Shown piece by piece: positions 36,226-47,229 of a stretch of 64,000 bases of DNA (position 1 is the stretch's first letter; the number at the start of each line of letters is the position of its first letter). A program made the position numbers and the translations under genes. This DNA comes from Epiperipatus broadwayi (lineage: Eukaryota > Onychophora > Udeonychophora > Euonychophora > Peripatidae): positions 4,020,714 through 4,084,713 of the forward strand of contig JAQFVV010012506.1 in NCBI GenBank assembly GCA_028023455.1, given 5' to 3'. The notes under the pieces were generated by a model. The model was not told where the DNA came from and made no database searches. It was given only the letters and a program-made list of their open reading frames with translations.

Positions 36226-36479
36226 AAGCTGAGAAAACTAAGAATGTGACAATAACATGTTTTTGGTGCAGTAAAAGAGGCCACATATCAAAAGAATGTA
36301 GGTGGCTTAAAGAATCATGATTTACATGCAGAAAAAAGGGGCACTTTGCTGGTATTTGCAAATAGGAAGGTAATAGGAAAGGAAAAAGTAAATCACCTAC
36401 GCAAGGAAATAGGGGAGATTACCATAAGATTAAAAACATGGGCACCCAAGTTCTAAATCAATTTATGATGAAGCTGTGA

Positions 36480-39430
36480 CTTTGCGGTAAATAACTGTTG
36501 ATGGAAATTGATAGTGGGTCAGATATTTCGCTGATGTCCCTCACTGATTGGCTGTCATTGTCATCGGCCAACGATAAAAAGTAAAATAGAGAAAAGAAAC
36601 ATTAATGCGCGTGATGTACATGTAAAAGCACGTAAACTGATAGGCCATATGACAGCGCCAATTAACCACTGCAGTAAAAAAAGTGAATCTACCCCTGTAA
36701 ATAATCAATGGAAAGATTAGTCCCATAGTTGAGAGAGTGGTTCCACAAATCAGGTATACATATTAATATTATAAAAAAAATCTCTGGAACAAGAAATGGC
36801 CTACAAATACCCTGATTTGTTTAATGAAGAATTGGGATTAATTAATGTGAGCCCAGTCGAGATAGAATTGCGGGAAAAAACACGACTGGTCATGTGTAAA
36901 TCACAGAAAACCCATTCGCTCAAAAAGAGAAAGTGGCGGAAAAATTAAAGTTGTTGGTTGTTAAAGGTGTATTAACGCCGAGTGAAACATCAGATTGGGC
37001 CACGCCTATAGCAGTGATAACCAAGCCAATGACAAAATTAGACTATGTGGCAATTACATAGTAACTGTAAATAAATATCTGAACAGGGGGCCATACCCTG
37101 TTCCTAATGGGAGGAAAGTGCTAACCAGTCTTCAAAATACCTCACATTTCACAAAGTTGGTCTTAAATTTCCGCATTTCATCAGATACAGGTGACAGAAA
37201 AATCAGCAGAAATTTTAATGGTGACAACACCAATAGGATTATTTAAATGTAATTGTTTATCGTTTGACATATCAATAGCCTCTAACATTTTCTAAGCGAA
37301 AATTGACACATTGCTCCAGGATCTGAAGGGGGTTATTCCATATTTCGATGATAAACTCATCCCAGCTGGCTCTGAAGAGATGCTGTGTAGAAGGCTGTTT
37401 ACCATATGTGGGAGTAAAATTAAATGCTCAAAAAAGCGTATGCCGTGCAGAAGAATTTTTTTTTTTGGCCACATAATTTCCGATAGGGAAGAGAAACCAA
37501 TATCTGAGAAAGTTAGAGCAGTGAAAAACGCAATGAAGTCTAAAAACATTAAACAACTGCAGGCATATTTAAGATTAATAAATTTTTTCGAGCTTTTTTA
37601 GAGAATAAAGCGCATGAGAAAAGATCAAAAATGGTAATGGTTGGAAATTCATGATGAAGCATTTAACAAAACTAAAGACCTATTATCATCAGACAAATTG
37701 TTAATACCCTTAAATAGTAATTTTGAACTGCGTTTAACCACAGATGCATCAGAGTGGGGCAAAGACCTATTATCATCTGACAAATTGTTAATACTCTTAA
37801 ATAGTAATTTAGAACTGCGTTTAACCACAGATGCATCAGAGTGGGGCAGTTCTCTCTCACCCATTGCAGAAGTACTGCATACGTTCTCAACAGAAGAAAG
37901 ATCAATAAATAAGCTTTAGCTATTATCTTTGCTCTGAAAAAATTTCATCAATATATTTTCAGCAGAGCAGTTCAAATTATAATTGACCACAAGCCATTGC
38001 TAGGGATTCTGGGACAAGACAAATCAGTACCTGAACATTTAAGCCCATGCATGATACACTCGAGAAACAACTTGTCATCTTACGACAAACTGGAATATAA
38101 GAAGGGCAAAGAAATTTCACATGCAAATGCTCTGTCCTGAATCCCAGATAAAGAGGAACCAAGCAGCATTGAGACGTAAATAAATTACATTGATATCCTA
38201 AAATTGGAAATCCTGAACAATAAAAAAGTAGCAAGATGGACAAAGGCTACCATCTGCTTATGGAGTGGATAAAGAATAGATAGCCGAAGTACTATGTTGT
38301 CATAGGATTCTGGACAAACTGTGAAAAATTAACTACTCGTAAAGGATGTGTACTAATTGGGGATCAAGTAGTAATACCAATGTAAGGTAGACAACAAGTT
38401 TTAAAACTTTTAGCTAAAGGTCACCCCAGAAATGCGTGAGTCAAAGCATTAGCTCGTAGCTACATCTGGTGGCCAAAATAACATCAGACACATCGCAATA
38501 CATCAAAAAATGAATGCCCTGTCAATCTGAAATTAATATGAAGCCAAAACAATATAATCTGTGGCCAATAGCAACAAAAGCCTGGAAGAAAGTACATATT
38601 AACCATGCAGGCCCAATAAACTGCAAGATACTGCTCATACTCATAGATGCATACTCCAAATGGGTGAAGTATAGTATTGTAAAAGATATAAGTACAAAAG
38701 AAACGATTGAAAATTTAAATGCTGTGTTTTCTTGCCACGATCTATCTGAAACCATAGTGTCTGACAATGGCACTGGATTCACTGCGCAAGAAATGGAAAA
38801 CTATTTTATCGACAATGGTATTAAACTATATGTGCACCCCCACAATCACCCAGAATCAAATGACCTTGCCGAAAAGGCTGTACAGATAATTAAAAAAGCC
38901 CTCAAGAAGTCACACCGTAAGTATGGAGCAAGCAATATATAACTCTACGCTGCATCAACACTCCACCCCATAAACAGCTAAAGGGAAATCTCCAGCAAAA
39001 CTGCTAATGGAAAGGAAACTGAGAATTAAATTATCACTTTTTTCTTCCAAATATATCTGATAAAATAGAGTGAAAAAAATGAAAAAAATACAAATAACAA
39101 AATGGAAAAAAGAGAATATATACATAATAAGCAATAGCATTTGGATTCGAGATATAATCCAAAAGAGATGGGTTAAAGGAGTAATTGTAAAAATATTATC
39201 AAAAACAATAGCTATCATCCAAGTACAGGATGGGACAACATACAGAAAACATATAAATCATGTCCATCAGAGATTTGAAATTAGCAAATTGCAGTGCCCA
39301 TGCCAAAAGATGAAAATCAAGTGTATAAAGACACAGTGGAACCAACACCACATGGAATATGGATTGAGGATGAAAAGGAAAAACCAAAAAGCTGCAACAT
39401 GTAACCCAGAACAATGGCACAGGAACTAGA
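36480..39430 (+). pseudogene. pol of the gypsy element (protease-RT-RNase H-integrase)
   Basis: Protease: D-S-G at 36509-36517. Reverse transcriptase: RLCGNYIVTVNKYLNRGPYP near 37040-37095 and Y-F-D-D at 37341-37352, then FFGHIISD. RNase H: TTDASEWG (about 37738), duplicated at about 37825, then DHKPLLGILGQDK near 37987 and KGKEISHANALS near 38105. Integrase: LARSYIWWPK near 38449, then the catalytic triad as ILIDAYSKW (38638), VSDNGTGF (38758) and the Glu of DLAEKAV (38862 onward). C-terminal integrase domain: RWVKGVIV...RKHINHVHQRF at 39170-39270. At least four stops or frameshifts separate these pieces. Confidence 0.85.
37674..37847 (+). repeat. In-frame 87-bp tandem duplication in RNase H
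   Basis: Unit 1 is 37674-37760 and unit 2 is 37761-37847, differing at only a few positions. The 29-codon unit starts KDLLSSDKLLI and ends TTDASEWG, so the segment with the first RNase H catalytic Asp is present twice, in frame. Confidence 0.93.
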
Positions 39431-39529
39431 ATCAACACCAATTCTGACCGGATTGACAACTATATCACCCAGACCCAGACCCAAAGACCAGCCAGATACA
39501 TAAACAATTTTCTCGAGTAAGGTGAGGAG

Positions 39530-40377
39530 TGCAAAATATTAAATATTTTAAACTTAAGAATGCTAATAAATAAATCGTTGAAAAGAAATGTTTCAATTAA
39601 ACATAGTTAAAATAAACATTGACACATGTATATATTGATTAATGAACTAGATCTTATAAATTACTTTATATGGAAATGAATTCTTAAGAGACTAATTAAT
39701 TGTATAGATCTAAAACCTTACAAATATGGAAATAAATTCCTAAGATTAATTAATATTATAGATCTTAAAAACTTACCGTATATGGAAATAAATTCACTGT
39801 ATAATAACAAGCTCTAAATAATACATAAATTAAATAAGCAAAAAGATTAATTAAAGCCAAAGAATTTACTCCAGAAAAGATAAGAGAAACAAAAGAGATG
39901 ATATAAAAAGCTAGAGAAAAAGGACTGCTTGCTTCTTCTGTGATAGCTGCTACTGTTAGTGTGTCCACGAGTTGAAGAGCAATGAAGATCATCATTGGAG
40001 GATTTCAGTCCCAGGATCTTGGCTCCTGTGGGTCACTAAGCTGATTAGTACTTTTAACAAACCGACTCGGTTTTATTATTATTTTGAATGCCTCAAGAGG
40101 CTCTTTGAGGGTATGTTATAAAACCTATAGACAGTAGTGAAGGTAAAGTTAATTAATAGCTTTTCCTTAATTGTATAAACAGTATTTTCTATTCAGTAAT
40201 TAACAGTGAATTAAGTTTGCTCAAATGCAGACTTTATATTAGTGTTAAAGATCAGTATAGTAATTATTTTTCCAAATTGTTAATAAATTATTATTGCTAA
40301 ATATATATGCTGTTATTCTGTCGAGTTTTATTGTATACTTGTTTGCTGGATGCCCAGTCATAGTTGGGAACACAGCA
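39530..40377 (+). repeat. 3' LTR of the gypsy element
   Basis: 848 bp, homologous over its full length to the 5' LTR with scattered substitutions and small indels. The visible divergence means the insertion is not recent. TATA box at 39902-39910. Confidence 0.9.
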
Positions 40378-41599
40378 TTGTCAATCAATCATATATAACT
40401 GCTATTTGTTGTATTGCCACAAATGTAATTTCCAAACATGGTAAACCTTTTGATGATGGAGAATATCTAAAAGAAGTAAATGTGCATTAGTTCTTTTTGA
40501 AGATTTTGAAAAAAAAAAAATTAACCAAAGAATAACAGATATGCCTTTGATTAGAAATAAAATAAAAGATAGAATCTTGTAGATGGCTAAAAATATAATC
40601 TATCACCAAAAAAAATTGACATAACAATCTCCATTTCTTTTTGTCTAGATGAGACTAGTGACATAACTGGATCAGTTTGTTTAGTTATTTTTATTTGTTA
40701 TTGTGTTAGGAACATATATATAAATTCAGGTTATCATCATTAGAAACAATAACAAAAGGAATAAATATTTGCAACACAATTGTCAATAAATGCTTATAGT
40801 ATACAGATTAAAAAATGATTTTGTCAATTCATTTACTAAATATATTGGACATAGTGTTCTGGATTTTCACTGCATTGTACATCAGTAGCTTTTACGTGCC
40901 AAGACTAGTTTCACGATACAGGCAGATCATATGAGCTTTGTAACAAAATGACTCAATCTTACATCAATACACTTCAAATAAATGAAAAATTAATAAAATG
41001 GTTAAATGAGGTAAACTCATCATACAGTGGATTACTTACATATAATAATTTCCAATGGTTAAATCATGGAAACGTTGTTTAAAGATTTATTGAATATTTA
41101 GAGGAAATTAGACTTTTTTTGGTTGTATTCTCATCCTTGGTGTTCGCCTTAAGATGGCGTTGATGCTAATCAAAAACATATACATATAACGATTCCGGGC
41201 CGGACCTAAATGATCGATTTGATCTAAAAAGATCTGATTTCTTAGATTTGTAATAAAATATTCTACTAACTAATACTATTATATGATATTAGTTTTTTTC
41301 ATTTTTGTAAATGTTTATTAATCTTATCTTGTTTTTGAGTTTGTGTGTGTATGTGTTTTTAAAGTTACGACGCTTTTTCTCATTTTTTTTTGGGCTTTAT
41401 GTGTGTCTTTTTTTTTAAAGTTACGGTATTTTTGGTCAAGAGTAAATCAATCATTTTATTAAAAAAGCAAGATGTAATTCTAAATCTATCAAAAGTAATG
41501 TAATTTATATACTACAATTTAGAATTGATACTCGACTACTATTAGTAAGGAACGTCATTAAAAGTACCCGACTAATTTCCGTTTTCTTTTTTTTTTTTG

Positions 41600-42050
41600 G
41601 GGGGGGGGGGGCAGTAATGAATGAGAAAGTGGGTTGTTTTTGTTAAGTCTGTCTATATAAAAAGGGTACCGTTATTGAAATACTAAATTTAAAAATGATA
41701 GACGCCTAATTTGCGTTTCTTTTGACAGTAATTAATCAGAAAGTGGGTTTCTTTTTTTTTGGTAAATCTTGTGTATATATAAAAACAAACAAACCGTAAT
41801 TCAAAGACTCCATTGAAAAAAATCAAACCCGTTGAATTTGCTTTTTTTTTTTTTTTTTTTTAAAGACAGTAATTAATCAGGAACTGGGTTGTTTCTGTTA
41901 GTGTGTAGATATAAAAACTAATCTTATTCTGAAATAATAAATGTAACAAAACAAAAAAAAAATAATACCCGACTAATTTTATTTTTTGGACAAGTAATTC
42001 CTAATAATTAGACAGTGGGTTGTTTTTGTTTGTGCATATATATATAGCAA
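41600..42050. repeat. Degenerate tandem repeat inside the TIR element
   Basis: (GA)CAGTAATTAATCAGAAAGTGGG and variants recur at about 41612, 41726, 41866 and 41985 (the last with an insertion), each followed by TTGTTTTTGTTAGT-like and TATATATAAAA-like sequence. Four units of roughly 115-140 bp, with homopolymer tracts of G or T between them. Confidence 0.75.
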
Positions 42051-42422
42051 AAGTAACTGGTCACGGACAAATTCTCGCGAAAACGGTACTTTCGTGTGAT
42101 CCTTTATTTTTTTTTTCCTTTCGCACCCTTAAAAGCAATTTTTGAGGGTTACCCCTTCGTAATGGAATCTTCAGGACATTATTACTAAACTTACAACAGT
42201 AAAGTAAGTTACAACACATTAAAAAAAATAGACGTCTTATCAAATTTAAAAAAACTATGACTGCTTCAAATATACACACTCTCACCCGAAACTACAGAGA
42301 AAATAGATATTCTACTATTACGAGAAAATTATGAACAAAATCGACTACTACGGGAGCCAATCAAGGCATTTCTTTCTCTTTGCTTTTAGCATAAAAAAAA
42401 AGCCATAACCGGCGGCCGGCAG

Positions 42423-42600
42423 GAACTCTTTCTGTGTTTTATCATAGAAAGAAGTCTCTTTGTGTTGGCTTCTGTCGCTGCCACCTCCTCCGTACAACAT
42501 AATGTGAGGACTTTTCTGCGTTTATAACGTAGAAAAATTCCTCTTTGGTTGGGCCAAGGCCGGTGAAACTGTATATTTCTAGGAATTTACCTAGAAGTAG
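42423..42600. repeat. Three consecutive hairpins near the right TIR
   Basis: CTTTCTGTG...CATAGAAAG (about 42428-42451), TTTTCTGCG...CGTAGAAAA (about 42511-42537) and TTCTAGG...CCTAGAA (about 42577-42596) each form a stem of 7-9 bp with a 6-base loop. The first two are also diverged copies of one about 45-bp repeat that ends CTCTTTG. Confidence 0.75.
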
Positions 42601-44040
42601 CGACATCTTAAGGCTAACACCAAGGATGAGAAAACAAACCTTTTTTTATATATATAATGAGAATATCATTGAATAATATAGTTAATTAATGAACATTGAA
42701 TGGCTTTTGAAATTAATGTTTTTTATAGATTTATGTTTCCATTTGATTTAATCAAAGTATTCAAAGTTAAATTAGAAATTTTTAACAGTTATATTATTTC
42801 AAATACCTATAAATATTTTCTAAATACAAACAACAATTTTTTCCACAGTTCAGGAAATTTGAAAAAAACATCAAATTTATTTTATATCCAACAAGTAAAT
42901 TCAATTTGAAAATTCTTGAGTGGTTGAATTGGGATGATACAGAATTGCAATTTATTGATTTTCAATTCAATTTTGTAAGGAAACAAAAAGTTTTTTTGCT
43001 TTAAAAAATGATTGAAAATGATCAATTATTGGGTTGAATTAAAAAAAAAAAAAAATGCTGAAGAAAAAATATTAAAAACTTGAAATGCCATTCCCAGCAC
43101 TAGAAACAGCTTTTTTATCATTTTTTTCTTCAATGCAAGTGAATCATTATTTTCAAAAATTAATTTTTATAAAAGATAGATTCAAAAATAGAATGACTAA
43201 TAAATCTAGTTTGGCATGTGTACTATTAAAAGAGAGAAAATAAGATTCCGATATAAAACATTTAGTGTCTATTATACAACAGCAAAACTCTCATTCAAAA
43301 ATTTATGTATATGCAATTCATCTTTGTAAAATTCTATGCAAATTTTTAAAATTATCTCAATAAAATTCTGTAATAATTAATTTTTTACTTATTTTTTTTC
43401 CTATTAAAAATGTCGATAATTCAATATTATTTGTAAATTTTTGGCACATGCTCTTAAAAAGGTTTATCAAGCTCATAAACAATTGTTATATTCTTTAGCT
43501 TGTTGGATGAGATTACAGTGAATAAACAATTGTAAGGGTATATCTGCATCAGATTAGTTATTAAAAGTGGATGAAAAAAAATATTTTCAAAAATAGTATT
43601 TTATGTGGGATTTGAATACAGTTTTCATGAGAGAAATGGTTGCTATTTAGATTAAAAATAATTATAGACACTAAAAGAAGTTGCAATATTTATAGGTTTC
43701 ACTGAGATGATCAAGAATAGAATATAATGTAGAATTTTACAATTAGGCAAGATATGAAAAAAATAAACCAAAAAAACTAATGTATGTTATATGTGTTTAT
43801 AATTGTGATGTATAGATTTATTATATAGAATCATAAAAAATTATATATAACTTTTTGTTAATTTCTGCTTCTTTATCTCTCTCTCTCTCTATAGATATAT
43901 ACAAACATACTCGCGAGTTGTTAATGAAAATATAAATATTAAAAATAATTAATAAAATTTTAGATATACATATATTTGGATATGAATAATATCTTCAATA
44001 CTTTCTCTTCCTCTTTCTTTCTTTATTTTTGCTTTTTTTA

Positions 44041-45390
44041 TATAACATATAATAACAACATTTCACTCTTCTTACACTTTAAAGCAAAATATATTTATTT
44101 ATTCTTTACAGTTTTGACTATTCCTAGCAGTCTGTCAGATCTACAAAATTTAAAAATTATATCAATACAACCATATTTCATACATATATCTATTATAATA
44201 TTACATTTTTATCAACTTAATTATTAACATCACTTTATTCATTAAACTTACTATTCTATAACTTTTAACTTTTTAATTCTATTTTATCCTTTATTTTTCT
44301 TACTTATTTTTATTCTTATATTATTATCATATTTATTTACCTTTTCCAGAATTTTAAAAATTCAATGTAATATTTATGAAATCTTTCTTATACTATTATA
44401 TTCATATATTTAACCTTATTTTTCATTTCACTTATTTCTACATATTATCTTATTTTTTTACTATCTTATTCCATTCTTTAATTCCTTTTTTATCTATATT
44501 TTATTCCTGCTTCTTTCATTTACTTAATTTTTATAAAATTATTTTTATATGTATTTTTTATTTCTTACATTGTTCTCTACTTTTTCTCTCTTTCTTCCAC
44601 CATTTTCTCTATTTCTTCCACCATTTTCTCTATCCCATCATCCTTCCTACTTCCTTTTCCTTTTTTATATTATATACAGCTCCCTCTATTATCTATTATA
44701 CAAACTACTTATTTATTTTATTTTTTTATTGTATAATAAATAATAGAGGAAGCTGTATATAAATATAAAAAAAGAAAAAGGAAGTAGGAAGGATGATGGG
44801 ATAGAGAAAATGGTGGAGGAACGAGAGAAAAAGTAGAGAATAAGGCAAGAAATAAAAAATACATATAAAAATAATTTTATAAAAATTAAGTAAATGAAAG
44901 AAGCAGGAATAAAATATGGTTAAAAAGAGAATTAAGGAATGGAATAAGATAGTAAAAAAAATTAAGATAATATGTAGAAATAAGTAAAATGAAAAATAAG
45001 GTTAAATATATGAATATAATAATATAAGAAAGATTTCATAAATATTACATTGAATTTCTAAAGTCATAAAAAAGGTAAAAGGTGAATAAATATAAATAAA
45101 TATGATAATAATTAAGAATAAAAATAAATAAGAAAAATAAAGGGTAAAATAGAATTAAAAAGTTAAAAGTTATAGAATAGTAAGTGTAATGAATAAAGTG
45201 ATTTAATAATTAAATTGATAAAATTGTAAGATTATAATAGATATAAGTAAAAAATATGGTTGTATTGATATAATGTTTAAATTTTGTAGATCTAACAAAG
45301 ACTGCTAGGAACAGTCGAAACTGTAAAGAATAAATAAATATATTTTGTTTTAAAATGTAAAAAGAGTGAAATGTTTTACTATATGATATG
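44041..45390. repeat. 1.35-kb inverted repeat (foldback), 25-base loop
   Basis: Left arm about 44041-44703, right arm about 44729-45390, loop 44704-44728. The arms match at roughly nine positions in ten by eye, for example CTATTATCTATTATACAA against its mirror at 44729, and CAGCTTCCTCTATTATT. The left arm is almost free of G on the plus strand and the right arm almost free of C, so base skew flips at the loop. It lies in the coronin intron with its right end about 30 bases from the donor of the exon at 45423. Open frames in it (44376-44762) are low-complexity by-products. Confidence 0.92.
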
Positions 45391-45422
45391 AATAATAAAG
45401 TGTCGGCAAAACTTAAACTTAC

Positions 45423-45644
45423 CTTAACACTTACTGCAGGTTTTCCATTTACAATACTTGGACTACCATTTTCATAACACTTTTGTGATGGTAGTTTGGT
45501 AATTAAATTTTGTTCAGTTTTGGCTGGCTTGGATGATGATGTTTGAATGGCAGAATTATCACCATAATTTGGTCCCTGAGATTTTAATTGATCATTATTT
45601 GTCAAACTGTATGAAATTGTTGGATCTAAAGAAACTTTAGCAAT
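45423..45644 (-). CDS. CORO7: Coronin-7 exon 4 of window (linker)
   Basis: A 222-bp, 74-codon exon, phase 0 at both ends, with a GTAAGT donor and a TATAG acceptor. It encodes a polar, probably disordered linker between the two coronin repeats, rich in Ser, Asn, Gln and Lys (for example AIQTSSSKPAKTEQNL). Linkers of coronin-7 proteins are poorly conserved, so this exon rests on splice signals and phase more than on similarity. A 1.35-kb inverted repeat begins about 30 bases past its donor. Confidence 0.78.
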
Positions 45645-45869
45645 CTATATAACAAAAGAAAAAAAAAAACAATAATTACAAGATATGAGTTGTGTGTGTG
45701 CATATACATTGAAATGAACAATCCATTATTCAAAAAAAAATTTTTTTTCTCTTCTAAGCAAAATTATATGCAAATTTGGTTTTTATAAAAACAAAAAACT
45801 AAAACAAGGTTCAAAGAAGAAACTATGTTTTGATATAAAAAAAGTTTTTCTTTTCTTTTGGCTTCCATT

Positions 45870-46100
45870 TACGCTTTATGAATAAAAACAGGCAAAACTC
45901 TCCTTACAGTAGTGCCACTCAGTGCAAGCCAGAGTAATCAATGGATGCCAGAAGGCTTGTGCATAAAATCCCTAACTAGTGCCTACTGCTAGTTTCTAGC
46001 TTATGGCTTTCATCAGTGAGGAGCCTAGGATCTGAGAGCACTGCACCTGGAAGAACACTAACTACTAACAGTTAGCTAGATCTAATCTGGAACACTTTTG
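45870..46100 (+). repeat. Foldback-family copy
   Basis: AAAACAGGCAAAACTCTCC, then CAGTAGTGCCACTCAGTGCA, AGCC, GAGTAATCAATGGATGC, TTGTGCATAAA and GAGAGCACTGCACCT follow the same order as at 56.28 and 56.72 kb. Confidence 0.75.
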
Positions 46101-46739
46101 AATGATATCTTGAATAACTCCAGATGAAATAAAGAAATAGGCTTATTTAAAAGACAATTATAAATTAGAAGACTATATTATCATAAGAAACAGACTTTTA
46201 ATATTTATCAAAAAGAAGCAAATGATAATTATTTTGTTTTGGTGAGTCTTATATTTTATTTTAATTAATCTGTAATGTAAATAACACTTGTTATCCGAAT
46301 ATTATTTTTAAAAAACAGTTTAAAAAAAAGAAAAGAAATAAATTTGTAATAACTTCTCTTTAGATTTTTTTTTTTAAAAAAAATTACTATATCACATATG
46401 TAAGCTAAGTTTATGAATTTTATATAAGTTATTAACAAGAGGAAAAGATAAAGAAATAATGATAATCATGTAAGTGCAATGCCACATATAAATTGTCTAA
46501 ATCTCAAATAATCTTAATTAATGATGTAATTATTTCCATTAATCTCATTTGTTCGAAGTTAAGCTTATATTTGATTTCTGAAAACTGAATTTTGTATAGA
46601 TGGATTTATATATAAGCAGTTGTTTGTTCAATGTTTAATAGTTTACATATGTTCGCATACATACGAGAAAATACATTCTTATCAGTTTAATAAGTTAAAA
46701 ATCAATCTCACAATGAGTCATTCCTGTATAAATTGTAGT

Positions 46740-46930
46740 TGTATTAAGTTAGGTTTAGGACCAAAAGACCACTGCTTATAATTATTGTATAAAGTTTTAT
46801 TCAGTGAGGATTAGGATCAAAAGTCCATCCCTTTATAATTACTATTATATAAATGGTTATGTTTAGGATTAGTTTCTAAAAAAGACCATTCCTTAAGATT
46901 ATTGTGATAAAGATAGCATTGATGTCTATC
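46740..46930. repeat. Degenerate tandem repeat, about 60-bp unit, three copies
   Basis: Three successive units share (T)TAGG(T/A)TTAGGA, then CAAAAG(A/T)CCA, TTATAATTA and TTAT(A)TAAA (about 46753, 46811 and 46868). Diverged; no coding content. Confidence 0.6.
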
Positions 46931-47229
46931 CCATATAGGGCATATTTATATGTAAATACTAGGAGACCTGTGAATCAAAGAATTGTTTGTATTTATGGAT
47001 TCATACAAGCATAGGATTATGTTAAGTTTCTAATCCATGAATATATTGATACAATAATGTATAAAGATTAAATGATTTTGTTAAAGAAATAAATTGCATA
47101 TCAATTTAATGATTATACTTTGTAAATAAATTACTGTTACATGATTTGTTAATTTTATTAAAGAAAATAAATTGTACATCAATTAATAAGTACACTTGTA
47201 AATAAATTATTATTATATGATGTTACTTT

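Larger units (their letters stand above)
34556..40377 (+). mobile_element. Ty3/gypsy retrotransposon, full length with two LTRs, inactive
   Basis: A 5.8-kb element. LTRs at 34556-35422 and 39530-40377 both start TGCAAAATATT and end ACAGCA (TG...CA). Flanks ATGTC (34551-34555) and TTGTC (40378-40382) look like a 5-bp target duplication with one change. A purine-rich tract (AAGGTGAGGAG) precedes the 3' LTR. The internal domain order is gag, zinc knuckle, protease, reverse transcriptase, RNase H, integrase. RT before integrase and the HKPL...YK(K/R)GK...A(D/N)ALS block define Ty3/gypsy. Frameshifts and stops in pol make it inactive. No envelope gene seen. It is inserted against the sense of the coronin gene. 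Confidence 0.92.
41121..42640. mobile_element. Non-autonomous DNA transposon with TIRs
   Basis: Left end GGTTGTATTCTCATCCTTGG and right end (reverse complement) GGTTTGTTTTCTCATCCTTG; both continue TGTT(C/A)GCCTTAAGATG(G/T)CG, giving TIRs of about 40 bp. Seven T flank each side (41114-41120 and 42641-42647), which may be a target duplication or chance. Inside: a degenerate tandem repeat (41.6-42.05 kb) and three hairpins close to the right end. No transposase frame, so it cannot move alone. Superfamily not determined. Confidence 0.8.
31944..45422 (-). other. Coronin-7 intron, 13.5 kb
   Basis: The longest intron. Holds Tigger-like copy 2 (32528-33699), the full-length gypsy element (34556-40377), the TIR DNA transposon (41121-42640) and the 1.35-kb foldback (44041-45390). 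About 40,380-41,120 and 42,640-44,040 are AT-rich with no recognised content. Confidence 0.8.

Noticed and set aside
37641-37919. Opposite-strand frames over the RNase H duplication (37649-37864, 37672-37905)
   Set aside because: They are antisense shadows of the duplicated RNase H segment, open only because the unit is 87 bp.
41114-42647. Seven-T flanks of the TIR element as proof of a 7-8-bp target duplication
   Set aside because: Poly-T runs are common here, so the match may be chance; I do not use it to assign a superfamily.
44376-44762. 128-codon open frame on plus
   Set aside because: It is low-complexity Phe/Leu/Ser/Tyr sequence read from the G-poor arm and loop of the 1.35-kb foldback; its mirror image explains it.
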